Source of the DNA: Halomonas sp.
GTDB taxonomy: Bacteria > Pseudomonadota > Gammaproteobacteria > Pseudomonadales > Oleiphilaceae
DNA: 12,631 nucleotides
Direction: 5' to 3'
Assembly (NCBI GenBank): GCA_007135745.1
Contig: SLIH01000460.1
Span: 1-12,631, forward strand
Below the pieces are notes generated by a model. The model ran no database searches. It was not told the origin of the DNA and worked only from the letters and a program-made list of their open reading frames with translations. The position numbers and the translations under genes were made by a program. Numbering within the stretch: the stretch's first letter is position 1; each line of letters opens with the position of its first letter. Shown piece by piece: positions 6,466-12,514 of the stretch.

Positions 6466-7404
6466 TTACTCCGTCGTGTCACCATCCGCCACACGTTGAC
6501 GGAAACGCAGGTAATGCTCAACGGTGGTCTGGGGATCTTCGAAATGGGGATAGTGCCCAATGCCTTCCAGTAGAACGGTATCAGGCCGGGCGACGAGCTG
6601 GCGATATCGCTCAAGCATGGCGCGCCCGGACACCGGATCCGCCGCCCCCCAGATCAGCCTCACCGGCCGCCTGGCCTGTTGCAGTGCACCCACCCACCGA
6701 TGACGGTGAATACGACGTTCTTCCATGTAGTGGATCAGCTGGTGGATGATGCCGCGGCCATTGTTGTAGGTCAGAAGCTGCCAGAGATCATCCAGCTCCT
6801 CTAGTGTCGGCTGGCTGTTACGTCCAAAAATCTTACAGAGATTGTATTCCAAGACCCGACGGGTCTGCACCCGACTCACCAGAGGTCCCAGCGGTCCAAG
6901 CAGCAGGTTCTGAAGCACAATGGGGCGATGCACTTCCGGAAACAGGGCACCGTTCAGAAAACAGACGCTGTCAATGACGAACGGAAGCTCGCCCTCCTGA
7001 TCCCGGGCCAGTAGCTCCTGAGCCACCGAGCCACCATAGTCGTGAGCCCAGATGTGTACCCGCTCAATCCCCATCTCCGCCAGTAAGCCCTGCTGCAGGT
7101 CCGCCTGATCGATAATGGAATAGGGATAGCCCACCGGCTTGTCGGAGAAGCCGAAACCCAGCATATCCGTGGCCAGGACACGGTAACGGCTGACCAGGGG
7201 CTGCCAGACGCAATGCCAATCCCAGCTGGCCGTGGGAAAACCGTGCAGCAGAAGGACGACTTCGCCTTCCCCTTCAAGGCGGGTGAAGATCGCATTCTCG
7301 CCATAGCGAAACCACCGCCCAGTATCCTGCCAGCACTGCAGGCCATGGGATTCCGTCACGGTCACACCCTCCCTGGATGGTGAATAGTCCCTTTTCAGTG
7401 TCAT
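6466..7404 (-). CDS. Alpha/beta hydrolase, MEST/PEG1-like (Asp nucleophile)
   Basis: This 312-aa alpha/beta hydrolase belongs to the epoxide hydrolase / haloalkane dehalogenase side of the fold. The oxyanion motif HGFP is at 54-57. The nucleophile elbow is H-D122-Y-G-G with Asp in place of Ser. The likely acid is D256 in WGAADP and the base is H284 in GHYPHFEDP. The stretches LGFGFSDKP, HDYG, FPEVHRP and RRWVGAL closely resemble the vertebrate imprinted-gene product MEST/PEG1 as I remember it, so the nearest named family is MEST-like hydrolase. The start at 7404 is chosen over an upstream Met at 7494 because AGGAG sits 7 bases before it. It is the first gene of the operon, with a TyrR-type operator 36 bases upstream. 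The reaction is unknown; ester or epoxide hydrolysis is inferred. Confidence 0.87.
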   Translation of the reverse strand: MTLKRDYSPSREGVTVTESHGLQCWQDTGRWFRYGENAIFTRLEGEGEVVLLLHGFPTASWDWHCVWQPLVSRYRVLATDMLGFGFSDKPVGYPYSIIDQADLQQGLLAEMGIERVHIWAHDYGGSVAQELLARDQEGELPFVIDSVCFLNGALFPEVHRPIVLQNLLLGPLGPLVSRVQTRRVLEYNLCKIFGRNSQPTLEELDDLWQLLTYNNGRGIIHQLIHYMEERRIHRHRWVGALQQARRPVRLIWGAADPVSGRAMLERYRQLVARPDTVLLEGIGHYPHFEDPQTTVEHYLRFRQRVADGDTTE

Positions 7405-7424
7405 TAAATGGCTCCTTGCGATCC

Positions 7425-7430
7425 AGTATA
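7425..7430 (-). promoter_or_regulatory. Candidate -10 element for the hydrolase-patatin-CDGSH operon
   Basis: On the minus strand this reads TATACT, 5/6 to the -10 consensus and 20 bases before the start codon at 7404. The matching -35 position (about 7448-7453) is poor (AGTTTT) and falls inside the TyrR-type palindrome at 7441-7458. The promoter may thus need an activator or be blocked by the regulator. Confidence 0.4.
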
Positions 7431-7440
7431 ACTCCGAGAG

Positions 7441-7458
7441 TGTAAACAAAACTTTACA
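7441..7458. promoter_or_regulatory. TyrR/PhhR-type operator (TyrR box)
   Basis: TGTAAA, six bases, then TTTACA is an exact match to the classical TyrR box, including the conserved G and C 14 bases apart. TyrR and its pseudomonad homologue PhhR respond to tyrosine and phenylalanine. The site ends 36 bases upstream of the hydrolase start and covers the expected -35 position, as an operator for repression would. It could also act toward the small gene on the plus strand, 227 bases away. The match is seen; the identity of the binding protein is inferred. Confidence 0.65.
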
Positions 7459-7519
7459 GTCTTGCCGACCCCCCCGCACCACAAATACTGGCACTTACCG
7501 AATCCACACAAACTTTCCA

Positions 7520-7537
7520 ATTAAACCCCCTTTTAAT
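7520..7537. repeat. Inverted repeat ATTAAA-N6-TTTAAT
   Basis: A perfect dyad with 6-base arms and a C-rich 6-base centre, the same 6-6-6 geometry as the TyrR box 79 bases to its left. It lacks the G and C that TyrR needs, so it is probably a site for another regulator or chance AT-rich symmetry. Confidence 0.35.
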
Positions 7538-7544
7538 CAGCCTG

Positions 7545-7579
7545 TTGCATCGCCAACACTCATAATGAGAACTATGCAA
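7545..7579. repeat. Nested inverted repeats in the 7405-7685 intergenic region
   Basis: TTGCAT (7545-7550) and ATGCAA (7574-7579) form an outer dyad, and CTCAT-A-ATGAG (7559-7569) is an 11-base palindrome within it. The two centres are about two bases apart. This could be a protein binding site or a small cruciform; no known consensus fits. Confidence 0.35.
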
Positions 7580-7613
7580 TGATGCTTGGCAGGGAAGCTG
7601 CATAATAATTGAT

Positions 7614-7643
7614 TGACGGATTAATTCTGACAATTTGCCGTCA
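7614..7643 (+). repeat. Possible leader hairpin before the 60-aa gene
   Basis: TGACGG (7614-7619) pairs with CCGTCA (7638-7643) around an 18-base AT-rich loop. It lies about 43 bases before the start at 7686 and could fold in the mRNA leader. TTGACG at its left arm is also a possible -35, but no convincing -10 is found at the right distance. Confidence 0.3.
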
Positions 7644-7685
7644 CTGTCCCGGCCATTCCTGAAACGCCAGGCAGGTGAATTATTC

Positions 7686-7868
7686 ATGAAGAGGTGTGAC
7701 AGCGTGGATGCCATCAATCGTCTCAACAGGCTTTACGAACTGAAGCAGGCTCAGCTTGAGAAAGCTGGCGAGCTGCTGGATTCGGAAACCCTGCTGCACC
7801 GTGTGCTCGCGGCCGAAGCCGAAGCCATCAGCGAGGCGTTGCACGAAGAGCGCAACCGCCTCAGCTGA
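7686..7868 (+). CDS. Small conserved-looking helical protein of unknown function
   Basis: This 60-aa protein begins MKRCDSVDAINRLNRLYELK and is predicted almost wholly alpha-helical, with heptad-like leucines and alternating charges (LYELKQAQLEKAGELL, then LLHRVLAAEAEAISEAL). It contains a single Cys at position 4. The start at 7686 has an AGGTG site 8 bases upstream; an in-frame ATG at 7635 would add 17 residues but lacks such a site. Regular third-position GC and the ribosome site suggest a true gene. It stands alone between the divergent hydrolase operon and folE. I do not recognise the family. The shape would suit a small dimeric coiled-coil adaptor. Confidence 0.6.
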   Translation: MKRCDSVDAINRLNRLYELKQAQLEKAGELLDSETLLHRVLAAEAEAISEALHEERNRLS

Positions 7869-8112
7869 ATCCAACCAGCTTTTGCCGGGCGCCTATACTG
7901 TGGCGGTGTTCGGCTTCTGAATAATCCATCACCGTCACCCCATCGTAAGACCCACCAGAGAGCAACGGTTGCCCTTGTGCCCCCAAAACCCTGAACGCAG
8001 GCAATTTGGGTTGTTTGCTACAAGCGGTTAAACTTCGCCCTTTCCCGTTCGCACCCTCAGGAAAGCGCCTCACGGGCTATCCCACAGGAAACAACTGAGA
8101 GAGACAGCTCCG
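7869..8112 (+). other. Intergenic region upstream of folE
   Basis: These 244 bases hold no convincing gene. CCCAAA (7982-7987) and TTTGGG (8005-8010) form a 6-base dyad with a 17-base loop. TTGGGT (8006-8011) and TAAACT (8029-8034), spaced 17 bases, are a weak candidate promoter (3/6 and 4/6). No Zur box, TyrR box or riboswitch pattern is seen. Confidence 0.3.
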
Positions 8113-8679
8113 ATGAACGACAATCTGGAGAAAATGGCCGCCGACTACCGCGATATCCTGGCGCAACTCGGGGAAGACCCGGATCGCGAAGGCCTTGCGG
8201 ATACGCCGATGCGCGCGGCCAAGGCTCTGCAATTCCTCACCCAGGGCTATCAGCAGGACATCAACACGGTCGTCAATGGAGCCATCTTCGAGTCCTCAAC
8301 CGATGAAATGGTCGTTGTCCAGGATATCGAGCTCTATTCCCTGTGCGAGCACCATATGCTTCCGTTTATCGGTAAGTGCCACCTCGCCTACCTTCCCAAC
8401 GGGCGTGTCCTGGGCCTTTCCAAGTGCGCCCGGATCGTGGACATGTACGCCCGTCGCCTGCAGATCCAGGAAACACTGACCCGGCAGATTGCCGAGGCCA
8501 TACAGGAGGCCACCCACGCCAAGGGCGTAGCAGTGGTCATCGAAGCCAATCACATGTGCATGATGATGCGCGGCGTGGAGAAACAGAACTCCACCATGAA
8601 AACCTCGGTAATGCTGGGCGCCTTCCGTGAATCCCAGGCCACACGCATGGAATTCCTGACGCTGATCAACCGTAAATAG
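8113..8679 (+). CDS. folE: GTP cyclohydrolase I, zinc-dependent type (FolE)
   Basis: FolE converts GTP to 7,8-dihydroneopterin triphosphate, the first step of folate and monapterin synthesis, in the cytoplasm as a homodecamer. At 188 aa it is shorter than the 222-aa E. coli enzyme but keeps the whole catalytic core. The zinc ligands are C78 and H81 in LCEHH and C149 in NHMCMMMRG; the Cys-to-Cys distance of 71 equals that in E. coli (110 and 181). The SxxEHHMLPF and KQNSTMKTS segments are typical. This is the zinc-requiring type IA enzyme, not the FolE2/FolEB backup. A purine stretch (GAGAGAGA) near 8095-8105 acts as ribosome site. folX follows 10 bases after the stop, so the pair feeds dihydromonapterin. 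Confidence 0.96.
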   Translation: MNDNLEKMAADYRDILAQLGEDPDREGLADTPMRAAKALQFLTQGYQQDINTVVNGAIFESSTDEMVVVQDIELYSLCEHHMLPFIGKCHLAYLPNGRVLGLSKCARIVDMYARRLQIQETLTRQIAEAIQEATHAKGVAVVIEANHMCMMMRGVEKQNSTMKTSVMLGAFRESQATRMEFLTLINRK

Positions 8680-8689
8680 GGCAACTGCA

Positions 8690-9064
8690 ATGACTGATAA
8701 CAGCCGCATTGCCACCATCAGAATCAAGAATCTTCGCCTGCGAACCTACGTCGGCATCAAGGAAGAAGAGGTCAACAACCGACAGGATGTGGTCATCAAT
8801 GTCCGGCTGCAGTACGACGCCAGTCAGGCCATTCGCAACAACGACATCGATGCGGCACTCAATTACCGCACCATCACCAAGAACATCATTGCCCATGTTG
8901 AGGAAAACCGCTTCGCGCTGCTGGAACGGATGACCCGTGAAGTGCTCGACATTGTCATGGCGCCTGCCGCCGTAAAGAACGCGATGGTGGAGATCGACAA
9001 GCCCCATGCGCTGCGTTTTTCCGATTCGGTTTCGGTCAGCCTGACCGCCAACCGGGAGGATTGA
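8690..9064 (+). CDS. folX: Dihydroneopterin triphosphate 2'-epimerase (FolX)
   Basis: FolX epimerises dihydroneopterin triphosphate to dihydromonapterin triphosphate, which leads via FolM to tetrahydromonapterin, the cofactor for bacterial phenylalanine hydroxylase. The 124-aa protein carries the hallmark block [19 protein letters not shown], then [19 protein letters not shown] and [13 protein letters not shown], which match E. coli FolX much better than FolB (dihydroneopterin aldolase). It belongs to the same tunnel-fold family. It forms an operon with folE. folM is not found next to it here; a DUF502 gene follows instead after 104 bases. Confidence 0.94.
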   Translation: MTDNSRIATIRIKNLRLRTYVGIKEEEVNNRQDVVINVRLQYDASQAIRNNDIDAALNYRTITKNIIAHVEENRFALLERMTREVLDIVMAPAAVKNAMVEIDKPHALRFSDSVSVSLTANRED

Positions 9065-9168
9065 GCCAAAGCACGGTTACCACTGGGTCACACTGCACAC
9101 ACTCCGGCGGAATTTCGGGTTATCCTTAGCGGATATGTCTTCGTTCGCCAATGGGAAAGGATAACGCC

Positions 9169-9864
9169 ATGGATGAAACCCCTCAGTCACTGGGTAAAAC
9201 CTTCCTGACCGGGCTCGCCCTGTTGCTGCCCCTTTTCATCATCCTCCTCCTGCTTTTCTGGCTCTTTGAGCTGATCACCGGTGCCATTGCGCCCATCAGC
9301 AACCTGGTCAGCAATGTCACCGGCATGCCGTCATTGTTGGGCGACGGCCTGGTTCTGGTGTCACTGATCGCCTTCATTTTTTTCATTGGTGTGGCCGCAC
9401 AGACCGCGGTCGGTCGCTGGCTCCATCCCCAGTTTGATATGTACATGCAGCGGGTTGCCCCGGGCTATCGCATGATCCGGGAGATCGTCCAGCACCTGTT
9501 CGGCCGGGGCGGTGAATCCCCCTTTGCCCATGGCTCGGTTGCCCTGGTCAAACTCTATGGACCCACGGTACCCCTGACGGCCACCGCCATTGTCACCAGC
9601 CGGCATGAAAACGGCACCTGTACTGTCTTTGTGCCCACGGGGCCCAACCCGACGTCCGGCTTTATCTACCATGTAGCCCCGGAGCTTGTTCAACTGCGGC
9701 CCGATATCCGGGTGGATCAGGCCCTTCGCACCGTCATTGCCTGCGGCATGGGGGCGAACGAACTTTTTGGCGGGCCGCCACCGGTGCGCCTGGACGAGAG
9801 CGAAAATCAACCAACGGACTTACCACCGGAAGTTCAAACAACGGATCCAGAGAATCTGAAATAA
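9169..9864 (+). CDS. DUF502 family inner membrane protein
   Basis: This 231-aa protein fits the DUF502 family, whose plant members are the COV/LCV proteins. Two hydrophobic segments lie near the N-terminus: about residues 10-38 (LLLPLFIILLLLFWLF) and about 55-78 (LVSLIAFIFFIGVAAQ). A soluble beta-rich part with the conserved VFVPTGPNPTSGF and DQALRTVIACG motifs follows, then a hydrophilic, acidic tail of about 30 residues. The start at 9169 is chosen for its AAAGGA site 7 bases upstream; the ATG at 9151 would add six residues. It appears to be transcribed alone. The molecular function of bacterial DUF502 proteins is not established. Confidence 0.88.
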   Translation: MDETPQSLGKTFLTGLALLLPLFIILLLLFWLFELITGAIAPISNLVSNVTGMPSLLGDGLVLVSLIAFIFFIGVAAQTAVGRWLHPQFDMYMQRVAPGYRMIREIVQHLFGRGGESPFAHGSVALVKLYGPTVPLTATAIVTSRHENGTCTVFVPTGPNPTSGFIYHVAPELVQLRPDIRVDQALRTVIACGMGANELFGGPPPVRLDESENQPTDLPPEVQTTDPENLK

Positions 9865-9867
9865 ATG

Positions 9868-9889
9868 CCCGGGAAAGCACCGGGGCTTT
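9868..9889 (+). terminator. Weak terminator-like hairpin after the DUF502 gene
   Basis: CCCGG (9868-9872) can pair with CCGGG (9880-9884) around a 7-base loop, followed by GCTTTG with only three T residues. An alternative pairing is AAAGC with GCTTT. It lies 4 bases after the stop. The poor T-tract makes it a doubtful intrinsic terminator. Confidence 0.3.
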
Positions 9890-9916
9890 GTAAGCGGCCC
9901 AACTAGCCTCCATAAT
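9888..9916 (+). promoter_or_regulatory. Candidate sigma-70 promoter of the DUF411 gene
   Basis: TTGTAA (9888-9893, 4/6) and CATAAT (9911-9916, 5/6) are spaced by exactly 17 bases. The start of transcription would fall near 9923, giving a leader of about 36 bases that contains the hairpin at 9933-9951. No copper-regulator (CueR) dyad is visible within the spacer. Confidence 0.5.
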
Positions 9917-9932
9917 ATCCTCAGGCAGTCGC

Positions 9933-9951
9933 GACCCGCTGCGTGCGGGTC
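9933..9951 (+). promoter_or_regulatory. Leader hairpin just before the DUF411 start codon
   Basis: GACCCGC and GCGGGTC form a perfect 7-bp GC-rich stem with a 5-base loop (TGCGT), ending 7 bases before the start codon at 9959. The only purine-rich stretch that could serve as ribosome site (GCGGGT) lies in its right arm. It may therefore limit translation. There is no T-tract, so it is not a typical terminator. Confidence 0.45.
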
Positions 9952-9958
9952 TTAACCG

Positions 9959-10486
9959 ATGGACACTCGAATGAAAAGATTTGTACTTCCCGCGGGCATT
10001 GCCCTAATCGGTGCCATTCTGATTCCGCTGCTGTGGCTTGGAACTGGCGATGACGAGGTCTCTGTAACCACAGCCTCCAATATCAAGCAGAACAGCGAGA
10101 CCATGGTCGTCTACATGTCACCCCAGTGCGGTTGCTGCGGGGTCTGGGTAGACCATGTGGAGGAACACGGCTTCACCACTGAGACGCGCAAGACGGACGC
10201 CGTCAATGCCATCAAGGAGGAAGCCGGACTGCCGCGCGACCTGGTCAGCTGTCACACCGGCTTTATTGATGGTTATCTGATCGAGGGCCATGTGCCTGCC
10301 AGCGATATCCAGCGGCTGCTGGAAGAGCGACCCGACGCCGCAGGCCTCAGTGTTCCCAGAATGCCCATCGGCTCGCCGGGCATGGAGATTGAAGGCGAAG
10401 GCCGTGAGGCCTTCGATGTGGTGCTGTTCCGCCGGGATGGTTCACGTGAAGTATTCAATCATTACCCGGCACAGGATGCTCTGTAG
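9959..10486 (+). CDS. DUF411 metal-binding protein, membrane-anchored
   Basis: This 175-aa protein starts with a single hydrophobic segment (about residues 8-27), which acts as an uncleaved anchor or signal. It continues with the DUF411 domain: a thioredoxin-like first strand ending in SPQCGCCGVWVDH (Cys 57, 59 and 60), then C98-H99 and H111 in the LVSCHTGFIDGYLIEGHVP block, then GLSVPRMPIGSPGME. DUF411 proteins are usually found beside copper-resistance genes and are thought to bind copper in the periplasm. Here no copper genes are nearby. The start at 9959 has only a weak ribosome site, largely caught in the leader hairpin; an ATG at 9971 is an alternative. The membrane anchor is clear; copper binding is inferred from the family. 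Confidence 0.88.
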   Translation: MDTRMKRFVLPAGIALIGAILIPLLWLGTGDDEVSVTTASNIKQNSETMVVYMSPQCGCCGVWVDHVEEHGFTTETRKTDAVNAIKEEAGLPRDLVSCHTGFIDGYLIEGHVPASDIQRLLEERPDAAGLSVPRMPIGSPGMEIEGEGREAFDVVLFRRDGSREVFNHYPAQDAL

Positions 10487-10517
10487 TTCCGGAACAGCAG
10501 GCCGCAATCAAAACCGT

Positions 10518-10523
10518 TATACT
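10518..10523 (+). promoter_or_regulatory. Possible -10 element of rnb
   Basis: TATACT (5/6 to consensus) lies 35 bases ahead of the rnb start. No matching -35 is seen at 16-18 bases (the hexamer there is CAGCAG). rnb may be transcribed from here with a poor -35, or from the DUF411 promoter through a 72-base gap without terminator. Confidence 0.25.
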
Positions 10524-10558
10524 GCCGCGTTTCAAATCTTCCGTAACAGGTCAACCGA

Positions 10559-12514
10559 ATGCTCAACGCCGACGCTCTCAATCAGCTGAAACAGCTTCGC
10601 TCCGACATCAAGGCGGAGAAAACCCTGCTTGATGGGACCGTCAAACGCGTCACCGGACGCTTTGGCTTTGTCGCCCTGGACGATGGCCAGGATGTCTATC
10701 TTCCCCAGGAGGAAGCCCAGCGCGTACTGATCGGTGATCGCGTGCGGCTCAGCCTGGTTGAGGGCGGTCAGGGTCGACCCGCTGGGGAACTGGAATCGCT
10801 GGAAAGCCAGAACCTGGCCACCTTTATCGGGCAATACCAGGTCCGTGGCAAAGGCCACTTTGTGGCCCCCGACATCAACGGTTTCAGTCGTTGGCTTTTT
10901 GTGCCGCCCAAACAGCGGGCCGATGCCCGTGACGGTGATTATGTGCATTGTCGCGTCAGCCGCCACCCCTTCCGCTCGGGCAATGCCCAGGCGGAAATAC
11001 TGGAGGTGATCGGTCATGCCACGGAACCGGGCATCGAACGCAGTTACGCCATGGCCAAGTATGCCCTGCGCGAGGACTGGCCCGAGCCGGTGGAAAAAGA
11101 AGTGGCCGCACTTTCGGAAGAGTCCATCAATGAGCTGGCAAGTACCCGCACCGATCTCAGTGACCGTGAGTTTGTCACCATTGACGCGCCCAGCACCCAG
11201 GACATGGACGATGCCGTCCATGCCAGCACCCGGGACGACGGCTGGTTGCTTTCGGTAGCCATTGCCGACCCGGCGGCGCTGCTGCCCGAAGATGGCGCTA
11301 CGGAACTGGAAGCACGACAGCGCGCCAGTGCCGCCTATTTCCCGGGCCAGCCCCGCACCATGCTGCCATCACAGATCAGCCAGAATCTGGGGTCGCTGGT
11401 TCCGGGGGCACAGCGCCTGGCTCTGGTGTGTGAAATCCATGTGCAGCCCGATGGTGCCCTGGGCAACTATCGCTTCATTCCAGCACTCATCCGCTCCCGA
11501 GCCAAGCTCAGTTATGACGCCGTTGCGAAGCTGTTTGAAGGCACCCCGGACGATGACATCCGCGCCCTGGATCAGGGCACCAGCGCCAGTCTGGCCCAGC
11601 TCAGGGACGTACTGGAGGCCTTGCGCGGCTGGCGCGAACGCCATGCGCTGGTCAATGAGGACCGCCCGGATTACCGTCTCAAGCTCAATGAAGCCCGCAA
11701 GATCCGCACCATCGAAAAACGCCACCAGACACCGGCGCATCGCCTGATTGAAGAATGCATGATCGCCGCCAACCGCTGTGCCGCAGACTTTCTCTCCAGC
11801 CAGGCCGGCAGTGGCCTTTTCATCACCCACGGCGGCATCCGACCGGAAAAGATTGAAAGTGTCCAGCAGCTGCTGCAGCAACACTGTCCGGAGCTGGCCG
11901 AGCTTGACCCGAACACCCCGGAGGGTTTTGCGGCGCTGGTGCGCGGGGCGTCGGCGCTGGAAACGGAACTGCCCGTCAAGGCCATCGTCATGCGGCAGCT
12001 GGAACGGGCCGAACTGGCCACCAAGGCCGCCCCGCACCAGGGCATGGGGCTGCCGCTCTACACCACCATGACCAGCCCTCTGCGCAAGTACTCGGACTAC
12101 TTCGTGCATCGGCTGATCCGCCACCATCTGGGGATTGCTCCGCCACCGGAGTGGACCCCGGAGGTGCTGAGCGCGCTGCAGGAATCCCAATGGCAGCTTC
12201 GTCAGGCGGTCAACGAAATGGAGCAGTCACTGAAATGCCAGTTTGCCCCCAGCCTGGGTAGCGAACCCATGAAGGGCCAGATCGTGCAGGTTAACGCCGG
12301 CGGCTTCCAGGTCCGGCTGGACGACACCGGCCTGGTCGGATTTGTCTCGGCCCGGGACATGGAAGGAAAATTCAGTTTTGATCCCGTCACCCATCGCCTG
12401 AGTAACGCGGAACAGACCTTTCAGCTGGAGCAGACGGTCAAGGTCCGTTTTCGGGAAGTGGATCAGGAGCGGCGCCAGATTCGCTTCGACCTGGTGCCCG
12501 ACGACGAAGGCTGA
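10559..12514 (+). CDS. rnb: RNase II, processive 3'-5' exoribonuclease
   Basis: RNase II degrades single-stranded RNA from the 3' end to short oligonucleotides in the cytoplasm. The 651-aa length is close to the 644 aa of E. coli RNase II and much shorter than RNase R. Two N-terminal cold-shock-like RNA-binding domains (about 1-190) precede the catalytic RNB domain. The active-site acids lie in the VTIDAPSTQDMDD block: D209, D215, D217 and D218, with the same spacing as E. coli D201, D207, D209 and D210. Y260 (in AAYFPG) corresponds to Tyr253, and R509 (in TSPLRKYSD) to Arg500. An S1 domain forms the C-terminus (about 570-648). All key residues are intact. The start follows AACAGG at suitable spacing. 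Confidence 0.93.
   Translation: MLNADALNQLKQLRSDIKAEKTLLDGTVKRVTGRFGFVALDDGQDVYLPQEEAQRVLIGDRVRLSLVEGGQGRPAGELESLESQNLATFIGQYQVRGKGHFVAPDINGFSRWLFVPPKQRADARDGDYVHCRVSRHPFRSGNAQAEILEVIGHATEPGIERSYAMAKYALREDWPEPVEKEVAALSEESINELASTRTDLSDREFVTIDAPSTQDMDDAVHASTRDDGWLLSVAIADPAALLPEDGATELEARQRASAAYFPGQPRTMLPSQISQNLGSLVPGAQRLALVCEIHVQPDGALGNYRFIPALIRSRAKLSYDAVAKLFEGTPDDDIRALDQGTSASLAQLRDVLEALRGWRERHALVNEDRPDYRLKLNEARKIRTIEKRHQTPAHRLIEECMIAANRCAADFLSSQAGSGLFITHGGIRPEKIESVQQLLQQHCPELAELDPNTPEGFAALVRGASALETELPVKAIVMRQLERAELATKAAPHQGMGLPLYTTMTSPLRKYSDYFVHRLIRHHLGIAPPPEWTPEVLSALQESQWQLRQAVNEMEQSLKCQFAPSLGSEPMKGQIVQVNAGGFQVRLDDTGLVGFVSARDMEGKFSFDPVTHRLSNAEQTFQLEQTVKVRFREVDQERRQIRFDLVPDDEG

Noticed and set aside
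7520..7537. Second TyrR box
   Set aside because: It has the 6-6-6 geometry but lacks the conserved G and C of TyrR sites.
8020..8112. Possible Zur control of folE
   Set aside because: Zur often regulates the zinc-independent FolE2, but this is the zinc-dependent FolE and no GTTATAnTATAAC-like site lies ahead of it.
8296..8727. Minus-strand open frame opposite folE
   Set aside because: It lies almost wholly within folE, whose conserved motifs explain the sequence.
9121..9135. TATCC-ttagc-GGATA dyad ahead of the DUF502 gene
   Set aside because: The arms are only 5 bases, match no known operator, and no -35 fits a promoter here.
10516..10528. GTTATACT upstream of rnb, identical to the left part of the Zur box
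   Set aside because: The right half (GCCGC) has no symmetry with it, so it is only a -10-like hexamer.
11369..12190. Long minus-strand open frame inside rnb
   Set aside because: It is a shadow of the GC-rich rnb frame; rnb has all catalytic motifs and no ribosome site serves the antisense frame.
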